Assembly (NCBI GenBank): GCA_016722025.1
Contig: JADKGZ010000002.1
Coordinates: forward strand, 62,001-126,000
Length of the DNA: 64,000 bases
Source: Acidimicrobiaceae bacterium
GTDB taxonomy: Bacteria; Actinomycetota; Acidimicrobiia; Acidimicrobiales; Ilumatobacteraceae
Direction of reading: 5' to 3'
Positions 28,579 through 37,184 of the stretch are shown here, piece by piece. Under the pieces are notes generated by a model that saw only the letters and a list, made by a program, of their open reading frames with translations, searched no databases and was not told the DNA's origin. Within the stretch, counting starts at the first letter, position 1, and every line of letters begins with the position of its first letter. The translations under genes and the position numbers were made by a program.

Positions 28579-29826
28579 ATGAGTTCGTTTCCTCCCCCCC
28601 AGCCTCCTCAGGTGCCCCCACCTGCGCCCGCATCCGGGCCGCGTCGCCGTTCGCCGGGGCTCATCATCGGCGGGTTCGTGGCGGTCGCCGCCGCCGCCGG
28701 CGGAGCGACCTTCCTCGCAACGAGAGGTGACGATTCCGGCACCGCGCAGACGTCAACACCGACGACGGTGGCGCCGACGACGTCGTTGCCGGTCTCCGAC
28801 ACGCTGGTGATCACCGTGCCGAACACCACGGCACCCGTCGACACCACCATCGCGGACACCACACCCGACACTGTCGTCATCCCCTCCGACGCCACCGAGC
28901 TCGGCTACAGCGTCTACGTGCCGGCCCAAGCAGATCTCACCGTGGAAGGCGACGATCCGTACACGTTCACGAACACCGACACAGGTATCGCCACGATCCT
29001 GCAGGTCCTCAACCGCAACGCCGGCGAGGACCCCAACGACTTGTTGCAGGAGTACATCGACACCTTCGACGGTGACTACCCGCTCATTGCCTACACAGCC
29101 TCCGAGGTGTTCGAACCTGGGCACCTCGGTTTCGCGAACGTCCGCCTCGCCAGGGTGAGTTACGAGTTGTACCAGGCCGACCAGTCCCAGTCCAACGTCG
29201 GCGGAGCGGTGTACGTGGTCGTGCGCGATGACGGGCTCAGCATCGTCGGCGATGTCTACGGACCTCCCGAGGACACCTCGCTCAGCGACGAGACCTACCG
29301 CGAGATGGTCGCGTCGTTGAGCAACGCACCCTCCGTCGGCGACGCAGCGCCGTGGTTCCCTGCCTCGCCGATGCTGCCCACATCCGTCCACGCCAGCGTC
29401 CCGCTTCCCTTCCCCACCTTGCGTCGCCTCTCGCTCGCTCCGGGCTACGAAGTGGCCGACCAGAGCGGGTCGACGATCACCGTGTCCAACGGATCGGACT
29501 CGCTGTCGTTCACACGCCTCGACACTCTTGTCACCATCGACGACGCGACCGCCGCTGCGGTGCGCACCTTGGAGTCGGGTCGATCCGTCGGCGCCACCGA
29601 CGAATTCGTGGCCGACAGCGGCCAAACGCTCCCCACCATGCGCGCCAACTGGAGCGGCACCGACTCCGACGGGGTCGCCGTCACCGGCAACGTCTGGGTC
29701 GTTCACGACGCCGCCCGTGGCACCGCCATCGTGGCGATCGCCACTCACCGCACCAACGAGTGGGACGGTAACCAGATCGGTGTCATGATCGACTCGGTGT
29801 GGTGGTCGCTCGCGTCGATCGACTGA
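28579..29826 (+). CDS. Membrane protein with Pro-rich N-terminus and exported domain, unknown function
   Basis: A 415-residue protein. A proline-rich cytoplasmic head (SSFPPPQPPQVPPPAP) is followed by RRRSPGLIIGGFVAVAAAAGGATFLA, one membrane helix with basic residues on the inner side. A Thr-rich spacer then leads to about 330 residues of exported sequence with two weakly repeated beta-rich halves. This layout is common in actinobacterial surface proteins, but I do not recognise the domain. ATG 28579 has GAAGGA nearby as a ribosome site; an upstream in-frame ATG at 28528 is less likely. Confidence 0.6.
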   Translation: MSSFPPPQPPQVPPPAPASGPRRRSPGLIIGGFVAVAAAAGGATFLATRGDDSGTAQTSTPTTVAPTTSLPVSDTLVITVPNTTAPVDTTIADTTPDTVVIPSDATELGYSVYVPAQADLTVEGDDPYTFTNTDTGIATILQVLNRNAGEDPNDLLQEYIDTFDGDYPLIAYTASEVFEPGHLGFANVRLARVSYELYQADQSQSNVGGAVYVVVRDDGLSIVGDVYGPPEDTSLSDETYREMVASLSNAPSVGDAAPWFPASPMLPTSVHASVPLPFPTLRRLSLAPGYEVADQSGSTITVSNGSDSLSFTRLDTLVTIDDATAAAVRTLESGRSVGATDEFVADSGQTLPTMRANWSGTDSDGVAVTGNVWVVHDAARGTAIVAIATHRTNEWDGNQIGVMIDSVWWSLASID

Positions 29827-29906
29827 AAGGGCCCGCGGGTTGTCGCCGACGACCGGCCACGGTTGAATCGGCGGAACGCCTTCGGGCGTTCAACAAGGAG
29901 CACATC

Positions 29907-30383
29907 ATGCGAGTTCGTTTCGCCGTGCTCGTCGCGGTCACGAGTGTCCTGACCGTCGTATCGCCGGCTGCTGCCGGCCGTCAACCCAACGCGGCGCACT
30001 CCGCGTCCATCGACTGGGCCTACGTGCAGCACGAGGTCTACGAGGTACCGCTACGCGACTTCGTCGCCACCGTCACCATCGGCGATCGGTGGTTCGACTG
30101 GAGCAGCGACGGTTGCTCGGCACCGTTGGTGGGCGACACCGGGTTGTCGTTCAACTTCCGCGACCCGTGCCGCCGCCACGACTTCGGCTACCGCAACCTG
30201 AAGCTGATCGACATGCGGTACGGCAACGGCGTCTGGAACGGCACCAACCGACGGCGCGTCGACCAGCAGTTCCTGGCCGACATGAAAGCCCACTGCCGCA
30301 CCCGGGCCTTCACGCTGCAGGCGCAGTGCTACACCTGGGCGCAGACGTTCTACGCCGCGGTTCGGGTGGCCGGCGGCCCCTGA
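29907..30383 (+). CDS. Secreted prokaryotic phospholipase A2
   Basis: A 158-residue protein with a signal peptide (MRVRFAVLVAVTSVLTVVSPAAAG). The mature part has the PLA2 fold core: DGCSAPLVGDTG, then DPCRRHDFGYRN with the catalytic His-Asp pair, and Cys residues at CRTRAFTLQAQCYTW that can form disulfides. It resembles the Streptomyces violaceoruber PLA2, which releases the sn-2 fatty acid with calcium. AAGGAG lies 6 bases before ATG 29907, which decides the start. It follows the previous membrane protein by 80 bases; no partner is evident. Confidence 0.88.
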   Translation: MRVRFAVLVAVTSVLTVVSPAAAGRQPNAAHSASIDWAYVQHEVYEVPLRDFVATVTIGDRWFDWSSDGCSAPLVGDTGLSFNFRDPCRRHDFGYRNLKLIDMRYGNGVWNGTNRRRVDQQFLADMKAHCRTRAFTLQAQCYTWAQTFYAAVRVAGGP

Positions 30384-30438
30384 CCAACAAGCCCTGAGTA
30401 ACAGGCCCCGACCAGCCGGGCCTGGACCAGCAGGGCCC
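30382..30438. repeat. Four degenerate ~14-base tandem repeats after the phospholipase stop
   Basis: Units GACCAACAAGCCCT, GAGTAACAGGCCCC, GACCAGCCGGGCCT and GGACCAGCAGGGCCC run head to tail, starting inside the TGA of the phospholipase gene. Copies differ at 3-5 positions, so they are old. Confidence 0.6.
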
Positions 30439-30439
30439 G
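30417..30439. terminator. Possible bidirectional terminator hairpin
   Basis: CGGGCCTG, loop GACCAG, CAGGGCCCG forms an eight-pair stem with one bulged G between the convergent phospholipase and NUDIX genes. No T run is present. It is formed by the last two repeat units. Confidence 0.4.
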
Positions 30440-30444
30440 TCGGT

Positions 30445-31163
30445 TCACAACGCGGGTGGTCGCGCGGCGTCGTCGAGGTCGGCGATGCCGTGCGCCACTC
30501 GCAGCAGCTGGTGCAGCACGCGAGCGGTGGCGCCCCACACCGTCTCGTCGTCGAGCTCGAAGAAGTAGATCGGCCGCTCGCCGATGCGGTGTGCCACCAC
30601 TCCTCGTGAAACGTGCCGGGCCGGGTGAGGTCGTGCAACGGCACCCACAGCACCCGATCGACTTCGCTCGTGCGGCCGTGCAACGGCGCCGCCAGCGGCA
30701 ACGGCTCGGCGAGGCGTGCCACGATCGGCACGATCCAACTGCGGCTCACCCACGTGCCGAGCGGGTGCAGCTCGCCGACCACCTCCACCGCGTCGGGGTG
30801 CAGCCCCACTTCCTCGTGCGCTTCACGCAGCGCCGCCTGTACGTAGCTCTCACCGGGGTCGAGCCGGCCACCCGGAAAGCTGACCTCGCCGCGGTGGCTG
30901 CGCATCTCCATCGACCGCCGGGTGAGCAGCACCTCGGCCCCCTGGGGGCCGTCGGCAACCACTGCGAGCACGGCCGACGGCCGCGCGTCGGCGAAGTCGG
31001 GCTGCAGTTCCGACGGCGTGGAACCGGCGGCGACGGCCGCAGCAACGGTGCCTGCTCGCAGCGCCGGCGACGGCACCGGCCACGGGGGCGCATCGCCTTC
31101 GCGCCAGCCGGCCGGCCGCGGGATGTGCTGGTTGCCACCCGACCGGCGAGGAGGGCTAGTCAG
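30445..31163 (-). CDS. NUDIX hydrolase, CoA-pyrophosphatase-like (frameshifted)
   Basis: The NUDIX box SFPGGRLDPGESYVQAALREAHEEVGL is cut short here to its key residues: GG at the start, REAHEEVG at the end. Upstream MRSHRGEVSFPGG and the LLTRRS region match the CoA diphosphatase (NudL/YeaB) subfamily. The frame breaks near 30588-30598 (WWHTA versus WWHRIGERPIYFFELDDE), explained by one AC too many; the intact tail ends at the TGA at 30445. The conserved lead IPRPAGWREGDAPPW lies upstream of the first GTG (31076), so the true start may be CTG 31163, overlapping the stop of the previous small gene. It would cleave CoA or acyl-CoA diphosphate bonds. Confidence 0.75.
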
Positions 31164-31371
31164 TGGGGCTCCAGCCGGTGTCGACGAGCCGGCGCAACAC
31201 CTGCGGCAGCCCGGCGGTCTTCATGTTGGCCAGCACCTTGCCGGGTGATTGCTCGCCGGCCTCCCACTCCTCCCACGCGGAGATGAGCTTGCTGAGGTCG
31301 GGGCCGGTGCTTCGAACGCCATGCGCCCAGGCTAGCGAGCCAGGCCCGCCACCAGGCCCGGCACACCTCAC
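31156..31371 (-). CDS. Small conserved-looking protein of unknown function
   Basis: 71 residues from GTG 31371. The core DLSKLISAWEEWEAGEQSPGKVLANMKTAG reads as two helices and resembles small actinobacterial proteins of unknown role. It has no signal or membrane segment. It lies 12 bases after the oxidoreductase and its TAG overlaps the probable start of the NUDIX gene, so the three form a transcription unit. The first 20 residues (Gly/Ala-rich) may not be translated. Confidence 0.6.
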   Translation of the reverse strand: MRCAGPGGGPGSLAWAHGVRSTGPDLSKLISAWEEWEAGEQSPGKVLANMKTAGLPQVLRRLVDTGWSPTD

Positions 31372-31383
31372 CGCGCGCTCGGG

Positions 31384-32568
31384 TCAGACCATCCAGGCGG
31401 CGCGATCGATGGGCCGGTGCAGCGACTCGCGGGTGAACGCGAACGGCGCCAACTCGCGCCCAGCAGGCTCACCGCAGGCCAGACCAGCGAGGCTGCGACC
31501 GAACCACGAGGCGAACTTGAAGCCGTGCGCCGCGCCCAGCGCCACCGACACCTGCGGGTAGCCGGGCAACCGGTCGAGCACGAAGTCGCGATCAGACGTG
31601 AGCGTGTACAAGCAGGTGGTCGTGCGCGGTGTGGCCCACTGCCCGCCGGCCAGGCGTTGCATGAACGCGCCGAGCCGCTGCTCCATGGCTGCATCAGGGT
31701 CGAACGTGCGCGTGTCGGGATCGACCTCGCGACCGCCGCAATCCTCGGCGCCCTTCACGGCCGTCATGTCGCCGAACACGGGGAAGCCGTAGAAGCTGGG
31801 GTCGTCCATCCAGATCCACACCGGGAAACTGCCGACGGCGAACGGCCCCAGGTCGGCTTGCGGGAAGTAGCTGACCTGCTCCTGCAGCACAGCCAGCGGG
31901 ATCTGCAGATCGAGATCGCGCAGCAGGCGGTTGGTCCACGCGTCGGCAGTGACGACCACGCTGCCCACCCGCACCACTCCGTCGTCGGTGACGATGTCGA
32001 CCTCGCCGTCGATCGGGCGGATGGCACGCACGGGCGAGTTGCCGCGCAGGTTCGCGCCGCGGGCGACAGCCAGCTGCTGCATCACGCGCGTACCGGGGCC
32101 GGCGGGCACGATGCCGGTCTGCGGCGAGTACACACCCATCACGTCGTCGGTGACGATCTCGCCGGCGGCGAACGCCGGCCAGCGACGACGGATCTCGGCA
32201 CCGTCGATCCACTCGTACGGCACGTGCTCGGCATCGAGGCTGGCCGTGTAGGTGCGATGATCGATGGCCGCGTTCGGCGGAAACAGGTCGACGCCGCCCG
32301 TGATGGTGATCATCCGCTGACGGCTCTCGGCCTCCACCGCCCGCCAGGCGTCGTAGGCGGCAGCAGCCAACCGCACGTACTCCGGCGTGTGGTACGAACG
32401 GCGGATGATGCGCGAGTGGTCGTGCGAGGCACCTCGCAGGTGCCCCAGCTCGAACTGCTCGTAACCGACCACGCTGACACCTCGCCGGGCCAGCCAGTAG
32501 GCCGTCGCCGACCCCAGCCCACCGAGCCCGATGACCGCTACATCCGCTGCTGCTGCCACCGCTGCCAT
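31384..32568 (-). CDS. Sarcosine oxidase / N-methyl-tryptophan oxidase-like FAD enzyme
   Basis: 394 residues. VAVIGLGGLGSATAYWLARRG is the FAD dinucleotide fold, shown by its GxGxxG core. YEQFELGHLRGASHDHSRIIR matches the monomeric sarcosine oxidase family signature (HxxGxSxxxxRxxR). TTTCLYTLTSDRDFVLDR holds the Cys that binds FAD covalently in that family. It should oxidise an N-methylated or secondary amino acid and make H2O2. ATG 32568 is 25 bases from the divergent hydrolase start at 32594, so the two promoters must overlap or the genes are leaderless. Confidence 0.85.
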   Translation of the reverse strand: MAAVAAAADVAVIGLGGLGSATAYWLARRGVSVVGYEQFELGHLRGASHDHSRIIRRSYHTPEYVRLAAAAYDAWRAVEAESRQRMITITGGVDLFPPNAAIDHRTYTASLDAEHVPYEWIDGAEIRRRWPAFAAGEIVTDDVMGVYSPQTGIVPAGPGTRVMQQLAVARGANLRGNSPVRAIRPIDGEVDIVTDDGVVRVGSVVVTADAWTNRLLRDLDLQIPLAVLQEQVSYFPQADLGPFAVGSFPVWIWMDDPSFYGFPVFGDMTAVKGAEDCGGREVDPDTRTFDPDAAMEQRLGAFMQRLAGGQWATPRTTTCLYTLTSDRDFVLDRLPGYPQVSVALGAAHGFKFASWFGRSLAGLACGEPAGRELAPFAFTRESLHRPIDRAAWMV

Positions 32569-32593
32569 GAGCCCAACGCTACCCTGAACGGCT

Positions 32594-34639
32594 ATGCAGG
32601 TTTCAGAGCAGCTCGTCTCCATCGCCGACGAGGGCGGCGCCGTGCTGGCCGGCACGCTGTACTTGCCCGACGCAGAGGGCCCGTTCGCGACTCTGCTCGA
32701 GGCCCTGCCGTACCGCATGAGCGACGTCGGTGCATCGTACGCCGACGGCTACTTGCGCTTCGCCGGCGAAGGCGGCTTCGCAGTGCTGCGCATCGACGTT
32801 CGGGGCACCGGCAACTCCACAGGAGTCGCCGAGGACGAGTACCCCGACATCGAGCGGCGCGATCTGCGCACCGTCATCGAGTGGGTCGCCGCACAGCCAT
32901 GGAGCACCGGCAAGGTGGGCATGCTCGGCACCTCGTACTCGGGGTTCAACTCGTTGCACATGGCGATGGAAGGCATCCCTCAGCTGGGTGCGATCGCAGC
33001 GATGTACGCCACCGACGACCGCTACACCGACGACGTGCACTACATGGGCGGTGTGCTGCGCGCGATCGACCTCATCGACTACCCGCTCTACATGATCGCG
33101 ATGAACGCGTTGCCGCCCACGCCGGCGGTGTGGGCCGGTGCCGGGTTCGGCGGCGATTGGGAAGCCGAGTGGCAGCGGCGCATCGACCAGCACGAGCCGT
33201 GGCTGCTCGAGTGGCTGCGCCACCCGCGGCCGGATGCGACCTGGCGGCGCGGTTCGGTCCGATTGGGCCCGCGCGGCGATGGGTACCAACGGATGTCGTG
33301 CCCCGTGCTGTTGATCAGTGGCTGGGCCGACGGGTATCGCAACAACACGTTCCGCGCCATCGAACACCTGCCCGATTGGCACCTGATCGCCGGGCCCTGG
33401 GCGCACAAGGATCCGTCGGTGGCCCGGCCCGGCCCCAACATCGACAGCGACCTGGAGTTGATGCGGTTCTTCGACCAGCACTTGCGTGGCGGGCCGCAGG
33501 CAGGCGCTCGGCGCGGCCAGATCTTCGTCCGCCGCCCCACCCCCGCCGAGCCCGATCTGGCACTGCACGACGGCCACTGGGTGGAGGTCGATGTGTGGCC
33601 GCCCACGCACCTGCGCGAGATCGAGTACGTCGCGCTCGACGCTCTGGCCAACCCCGGCCGGCCGATCATCACCGAACTCGACGAGCAGCTCGTCGACGAC
33701 GTGGTCGATGTGCTCGCCGTGCGCGGCGACGTGGGCATCACCGCGTGGAACTCGTGCGCCGGCGGCTTGCCGTGGGGGCAACCGCTCGACCAGCGATCCG
33801 ACAACGCGCACAGCATCACGTACGACTGGGTGCACGCGGTGGAGTCGATGATGATGGGCAACGGAGAAGTCGCTCTCCGCGTGCGGTCGTCGGCATCCGC
33901 TGGTCACGTCTCGGTGAAGCTGTGCGACATCGCACCCGACGGCAGCAGCACGCTCATCACCCGTGGCATGCTCGACCTCGCACAGCGCGGCATCTGGCCC
34001 ACCGACCCGTTCGGAGAGATCGATGCCCCTGCGCAGCCCGTCGTGCCCGGCGAGTGGATCGACGTGACGGTGCAGTTCGAGGCCACCACCTGGACGCTGC
34101 TGCCCGGCCACCGCCTTCGGCTGGCGATCGCCGGCACCGACTGGCCCAACTGCTGGCCTGCGGCGCAGCCGTTCACGCGGGGCGTGCAGCGAGCGTCGGT
34201 GCGCCTGTCGCTACCGACCGCGGCCGCGTTGCCCCGTGCGCACAACCAGTTCCAGCCCGGCCCGGGCCCGAGCGCCGACGACGCCGAAGGTGTCGAGTGG
34301 CGCTACGAGACCGACGTGCTGGCCCGCGAATCCCGCGTGCACACCCGCTACGGCGGCACCTACTCGGGCACCCATGGCACGACGGTGACCGACGTGTACG
34401 AAGGGTCGTTGGGCATCAGCACCGTCGACCTCTCCCAGGCGTGGGCCACGGGTCGCAGCCGCTACGACATGACGTTCAACCTGCCTGGCAGCGGCCACGC
34501 GGTGGCAACGTGCTCGACAGAGGCGACGCTGCAGGTGCGCAGCGATCGCGACTGGTTCCACGTCGACATCGCGTTACGTGCCGAACGCGACGGAGCGCTC
34601 TTCGCCGAACGCAACTGGAGCGAACGCTTCCCGCGCTGA
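32594..34639 (+). CDS. CocE/NonD-family hydrolase (peptidase S15-like)
   Basis: 681 residues. The alpha/beta core has LRIDVRGTGNSTG, the nucleophile elbow MLGTSYSGFN (GxSYxG), the acid in ISGWADGYRNNT and the His in IAGPWAHKD. A C-terminal jelly-roll domain (about 420-640; TVQFEATTWTLLPGHRLRLAIAGTDWP) completes the family plan, as in cocaine esterase, X-Pro dipeptidyl peptidase and glutaryl-7-ACA acylase. It has no signal peptide, so it is cytoplasmic. The substrate is an ester or amide, not predictable further. Confidence 0.88.
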   Translation: MQVSEQLVSIADEGGAVLAGTLYLPDAEGPFATLLEALPYRMSDVGASYADGYLRFAGEGGFAVLRIDVRGTGNSTGVAEDEYPDIERRDLRTVIEWVAAQPWSTGKVGMLGTSYSGFNSLHMAMEGIPQLGAIAAMYATDDRYTDDVHYMGGVLRAIDLIDYPLYMIAMNALPPTPAVWAGAGFGGDWEAEWQRRIDQHEPWLLEWLRHPRPDATWRRGSVRLGPRGDGYQRMSCPVLLISGWADGYRNNTFRAIEHLPDWHLIAGPWAHKDPSVARPGPNIDSDLELMRFFDQHLRGGPQAGARRGQIFVRRPTPAEPDLALHDGHWVEVDVWPPTHLREIEYVALDALANPGRPIITELDEQLVDDVVDVLAVRGDVGITAWNSCAGGLPWGQPLDQRSDNAHSITYDWVHAVESMMMGNGEVALRVRSSASAGHVSVKLCDIAPDGSSTLITRGMLDLAQRGIWPTDPFGEIDAPAQPVVPGEWIDVTVQFEATTWTLLPGHRLRLAIAGTDWPNCWPAAQPFTRGVQRASVRLSLPTAAALPRAHNQFQPGPGPSADDAEGVEWRYETDVLARESRVHTRYGGTYSGTHGTTVTDVYEGSLGISTVDLSQAWATGRSRYDMTFNLPGSGHAVATCSTEATLQVRSDRDWFHVDIALRAERDGALFAERNWSERFPR

Positions 34640-34716
34640 GGCGAGCGCCGAGCCGGTCGTTCTCCAAGCCGGTAGTTCGCCCAGTCGGTCGCACCGGCCG
34701 TCGTAGTGTTCGGCGC

Positions 34717-35184
34717 ATGCCGATCATGCGCCTCGATCACTTCTTCGTCCGTGCCAACGACCTCGAGGTGACACGAGCGTTCTACTGCGAGGTGCTCGGG
34801 TTCGAGGTGATGCCGCGCCCCGACTTCCCGTTTCCCGGCTATTGGCTCGGCGTCGACGGTTCCATCCAGGTGCACATGGCGGCGCACGGCATCCCACACG
34901 CCGAGCTGTTCTACCTGGGCACCACACCTGAGTCCGCCACCGACAACAGCGGAGTCGTCGACCACATCGCCTTCCTGGCCACCGATCCGGAGGCCTTTCA
35001 TCACCGGTTCGGCCGGCTGGGGCTCGCGTGTCGCAAGCGCTACTTCGGCGAGTTCGGCCTGTGCCAGATGTTCATCGCCGACCCCAATGGAGTCACCATC
35101 GAGTTGAACTTCCACGGGCTCACCGCCGAGCCGGCGTGGGGCGACGCCGAGGACTACGCATCGATGCCGCGCACCGTGACCTGA
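34717..35184 (+). CDS. VOC-family protein (extradiol dioxygenase/glyoxalase-like)
   Basis: 155 residues with one VOC unit: IMRLDHFFVRANDLEVTRAFYCEVLGF at the start (key residues H at 7), DHIAFLATDPEAFHHRF in the middle and QMFIADPNGVTIELNFH at the end. The His-His-Glu metal set is in place at the expected spots. It resembles small bacterial proteins near catabolic genes. It follows the CocE gene by 77 bases on the same strand. ATG 34717 fits the fold exactly. Confidence 0.85.
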   Translation: MPIMRLDHFFVRANDLEVTRAFYCEVLGFEVMPRPDFPFPGYWLGVDGSIQVHMAAHGIPHAELFYLGTTPESATDNSGVVDHIAFLATDPEAFHHRFGRLGLACRKRYFGEFGLCQMFIADPNGVTIELNFHGLTAEPAWGDAEDYASMPRTVT

Positions 35185-35242
35185 ACGACTCGGGAACGAC
35201 GCCCACCGTGATCTGACAGCGACCCGCGTGCGTCAGCGGGCG

Positions 35243-36223
35243 TCAGCGGGCGACGGCGTGGCAGGCCACGCGATGGGCGGCGACCTCCGGCTCCAGTTCC
35301 AGGTCGACGCCGCGGCACCTGTCGCCGAACCCCAGCCGATCGGCCTCTCCGCTGGCCACCACCGGGCAGCGCGGGTGGAATCGGCAACCGCTGGGGATGC
35401 GGCTCGGATCGGGTGTCTCACCGACGAGGATCTGCTGCGCCATGCCCTCGATCTCGGGGACAACGCTGAGCAGGGCCTGGGTGTACGGATGCTTCGGAGA
35501 ACGCAGCACCTCCTCGGTGGGCCCCACCTCCACGATTCGCCCGAGGTACATCACGGCCACACGGTCGGCGATGTTCCATGCCAGCCCGAGGTCGTGGGTG
35601 ACGGCGATGATCGAGACGCCGCGGGAGTCGACGAACGAGCGCATCAGCGCCAGGATCTCACCACGGATCGAGGCATCCAGGCTGGCCACCGGCTCGTCGG
35701 CCAGCAGCAGCGCCGGCTGCAAGGCCATCGCGGCGGCAATGATCACGCGCTGGCGTTGACCCCCCGACAGCTCGTGCGGGAACCGACGCAAGTAGCGGTC
35801 GGGCGGCCGCAGGCCGGCCGCGGCAAGGGCCTCGGCCACCAGCGTGGGCTCGTGGCCCTTCACCTTGTGGATGCGCAGGCCTTCGGCGACGGCTTCGTAG
35901 ATGGAGTGCCGCGGGTTCAGCGCGCCCGACGGGTCCTGGAAGATCATCTGCACCCGGCGGCGCAGCGCCCGCAGCCGGCGGCCACCGCCGACCGTGCTGC
36001 CCTCGACCGCGATGGAGCCGTGAGCCAGCGGCTCGAGCCCGATGATCGCGCGGATCAACGTGGTCTTGCCGCAGCCCGACTCACCGACCAGCGCCACGAC
36101 CTCGCCGCGCCCGACATCGAGCGACACGGTGTCGACTGCACGCACGCTGCCGCCACCGAACTGCACCTGCACGTTGGTGAGCGACACGACGACATCGGCC
36201 GCGGCGGGCGACGCCTCAGACAT
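35243..36223 (-). CDS. oppF: Oligopeptide ABC transporter ATP-binding protein, OppF type
   Basis: 326 residues. Walker A is GESGCGKTTLIRAI, the ABC signature is LSGGQRQRVIIAA and Walker B is LLLADEPVASLD, with H-loop VTHDLG. The C-terminal oligopeptide extension has the Cys pattern CRFHPRCPV found in Opp/Dpp ATPases, where it can carry an iron-sulfur cluster. It is the last gene of the transporter run; its ATG overlaps the OppD stop by eight bases. Works with OppD to power peptide import. Confidence 0.92.
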   Translation of the reverse strand: MSEASPAAADVVVSLTNVQVQFGGGSVRAVDTVSLDVGRGEVVALVGESGCGKTTLIRAIIGLEPLAHGSIAVEGSTVGGGRRLRALRRRVQMIFQDPSGALNPRHSIYEAVAEGLRIHKVKGHEPTLVAEALAAAGLRPPDRYLRRFPHELSGGQRQRVIIAAAMALQPALLLADEPVASLDASIRGEILALMRSFVDSRGVSIIAVTHDLGLAWNIADRVAVMYLGRIVEVGPTEEVLRSPKHPYTQALLSVVPEIEGMAQQILVGETPDPSRIPSGCRFHPRCPVVASGEADRLGFGDRCRGVDLELEPEVAAHRVACHAVAR

Positions 36224-37184
36224 CGGTGGCCCCCACGTGCACACACGCCGCGCTGCGGCCGGCGCCTGCCGGGCGCAGCGCAACGTCGAGCGACGAGCAC
36301 TCAGGTGCCGCGACCGCGCAGCGCAAGTGGAACGGGCAGCCGGCGGGCAGCGCCGACGGGTCGGGCGGGTCGCCGGCGAGACCCTGCGGGTTCATCCGCG
36401 AGGCCGGATCGCCGATGGTGGGGAACGCTGCCGCCAACGCACGCGAGTACGGGTGCTGCGGGTCGGCGAAGACCTGCGTGCTCGGCCCCTCCTCCACGAT
36501 GCGGCCGGCGTACATCACCGCCAGCCGCTCGCAGGTGTGCGTGAGCACCGACAGGTCGTGGGTGATGAACAGCAACGACAGGCCGTGTTCGCGCTGCAGC
36601 TCCTCCAACAACCTCAGCACCTGTGCCTGCACCATCACGTCGAGCGCAGTGGTGGGTTCGTCGGCGATGAGCAACTTCGGCTCGCATGCGAGCGCCAACG
36701 CGATGAGCACCCGCTGACGCTGCCCGCCCGACAGCTGGTGCGGGTAGCGCTCGGCCTGCCCGGCCGGCAGGCCGACCTTCTCGAGCAGCTCACCCACCCT
36801 GATGCGCGCCGAGCGAGCCGACTGCTGCGAGTGCAGCAGGATCGCTTCCTCGATCTGCAGGCCCACCCGGCGCACCGGGTTCAGCGAGTGCAGCGCTCCC
36901 TGGAACACGATGGCGGCGCTGGTCCAGCGCACAGCCCGCAGCCGACCGGGTTTCATCGCGTACACGTCTTCGCCGTCGAGCAGCACCTTGCCACTCACTT
37001 CGGTGCCCTTGGGCAGCAGCCGCAGCACCGCGCCGGCGATGGTGCTCTTGCCGCAGCCGCTCTCACCGGCAAGGCCGACGGTGTCGCCCGTATCCAGCGA
37101 CAGGTTCACGCCGCGCACGGCCGGCACCGACCCGCCGTCGGTGCGGTAGGTGACGTGCAGGTCGTGCAGCTCCAGCACGCTCAT
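36216..37184 (-). CDS. oppD: Oligopeptide ABC transporter ATP-binding protein, OppD type
   Basis: 322 residues. Walker A GESGCGKSTIAGAV, Q-loop IVFQGALHSLNPV, signature LSGGQRQRVLIAL, Walker B LLIADEPTTALD and H-loop ITHDLS are all intact. The C-terminal oligopeptide domain has CPFHLRCAVAAPEC. ATG 37184 overlaps the OppC stop by four bases (ATGA), so the proteins are made in equal amounts. Pairs with OppF. Confidence 0.92.
   Translation of the reverse strand: MSVLELHDLHVTYRTDGGSVPAVRGVNLSLDTGDTVGLAGESGCGKSTIAGAVLRLLPKGTEVSGKVLLDGEDVYAMKPGRLRAVRWTSAAIVFQGALHSLNPVRRVGLQIEEAILLHSQQSARSARIRVGELLEKVGLPAGQAERYPHQLSGGQRQRVLIALALACEPKLLIADEPTTALDVMVQAQVLRLLEELQREHGLSLLFITHDLSVLTHTCERLAVMYAGRIVEEGPSTQVFADPQHPYSRALAAAFPTIGDPASRMNPQGLAGDPPDPSALPAGCPFHLRCAVAAPECSSLDVALRPAGAGRSAACVHVGATDV

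Noticed and set aside
31417..35184. 1255-residue open frame on the plus strand
   Set aside because: Runs antisense to the FAD oxidase and out of frame with CocE; only the final VOC gene from 34717 is supported.
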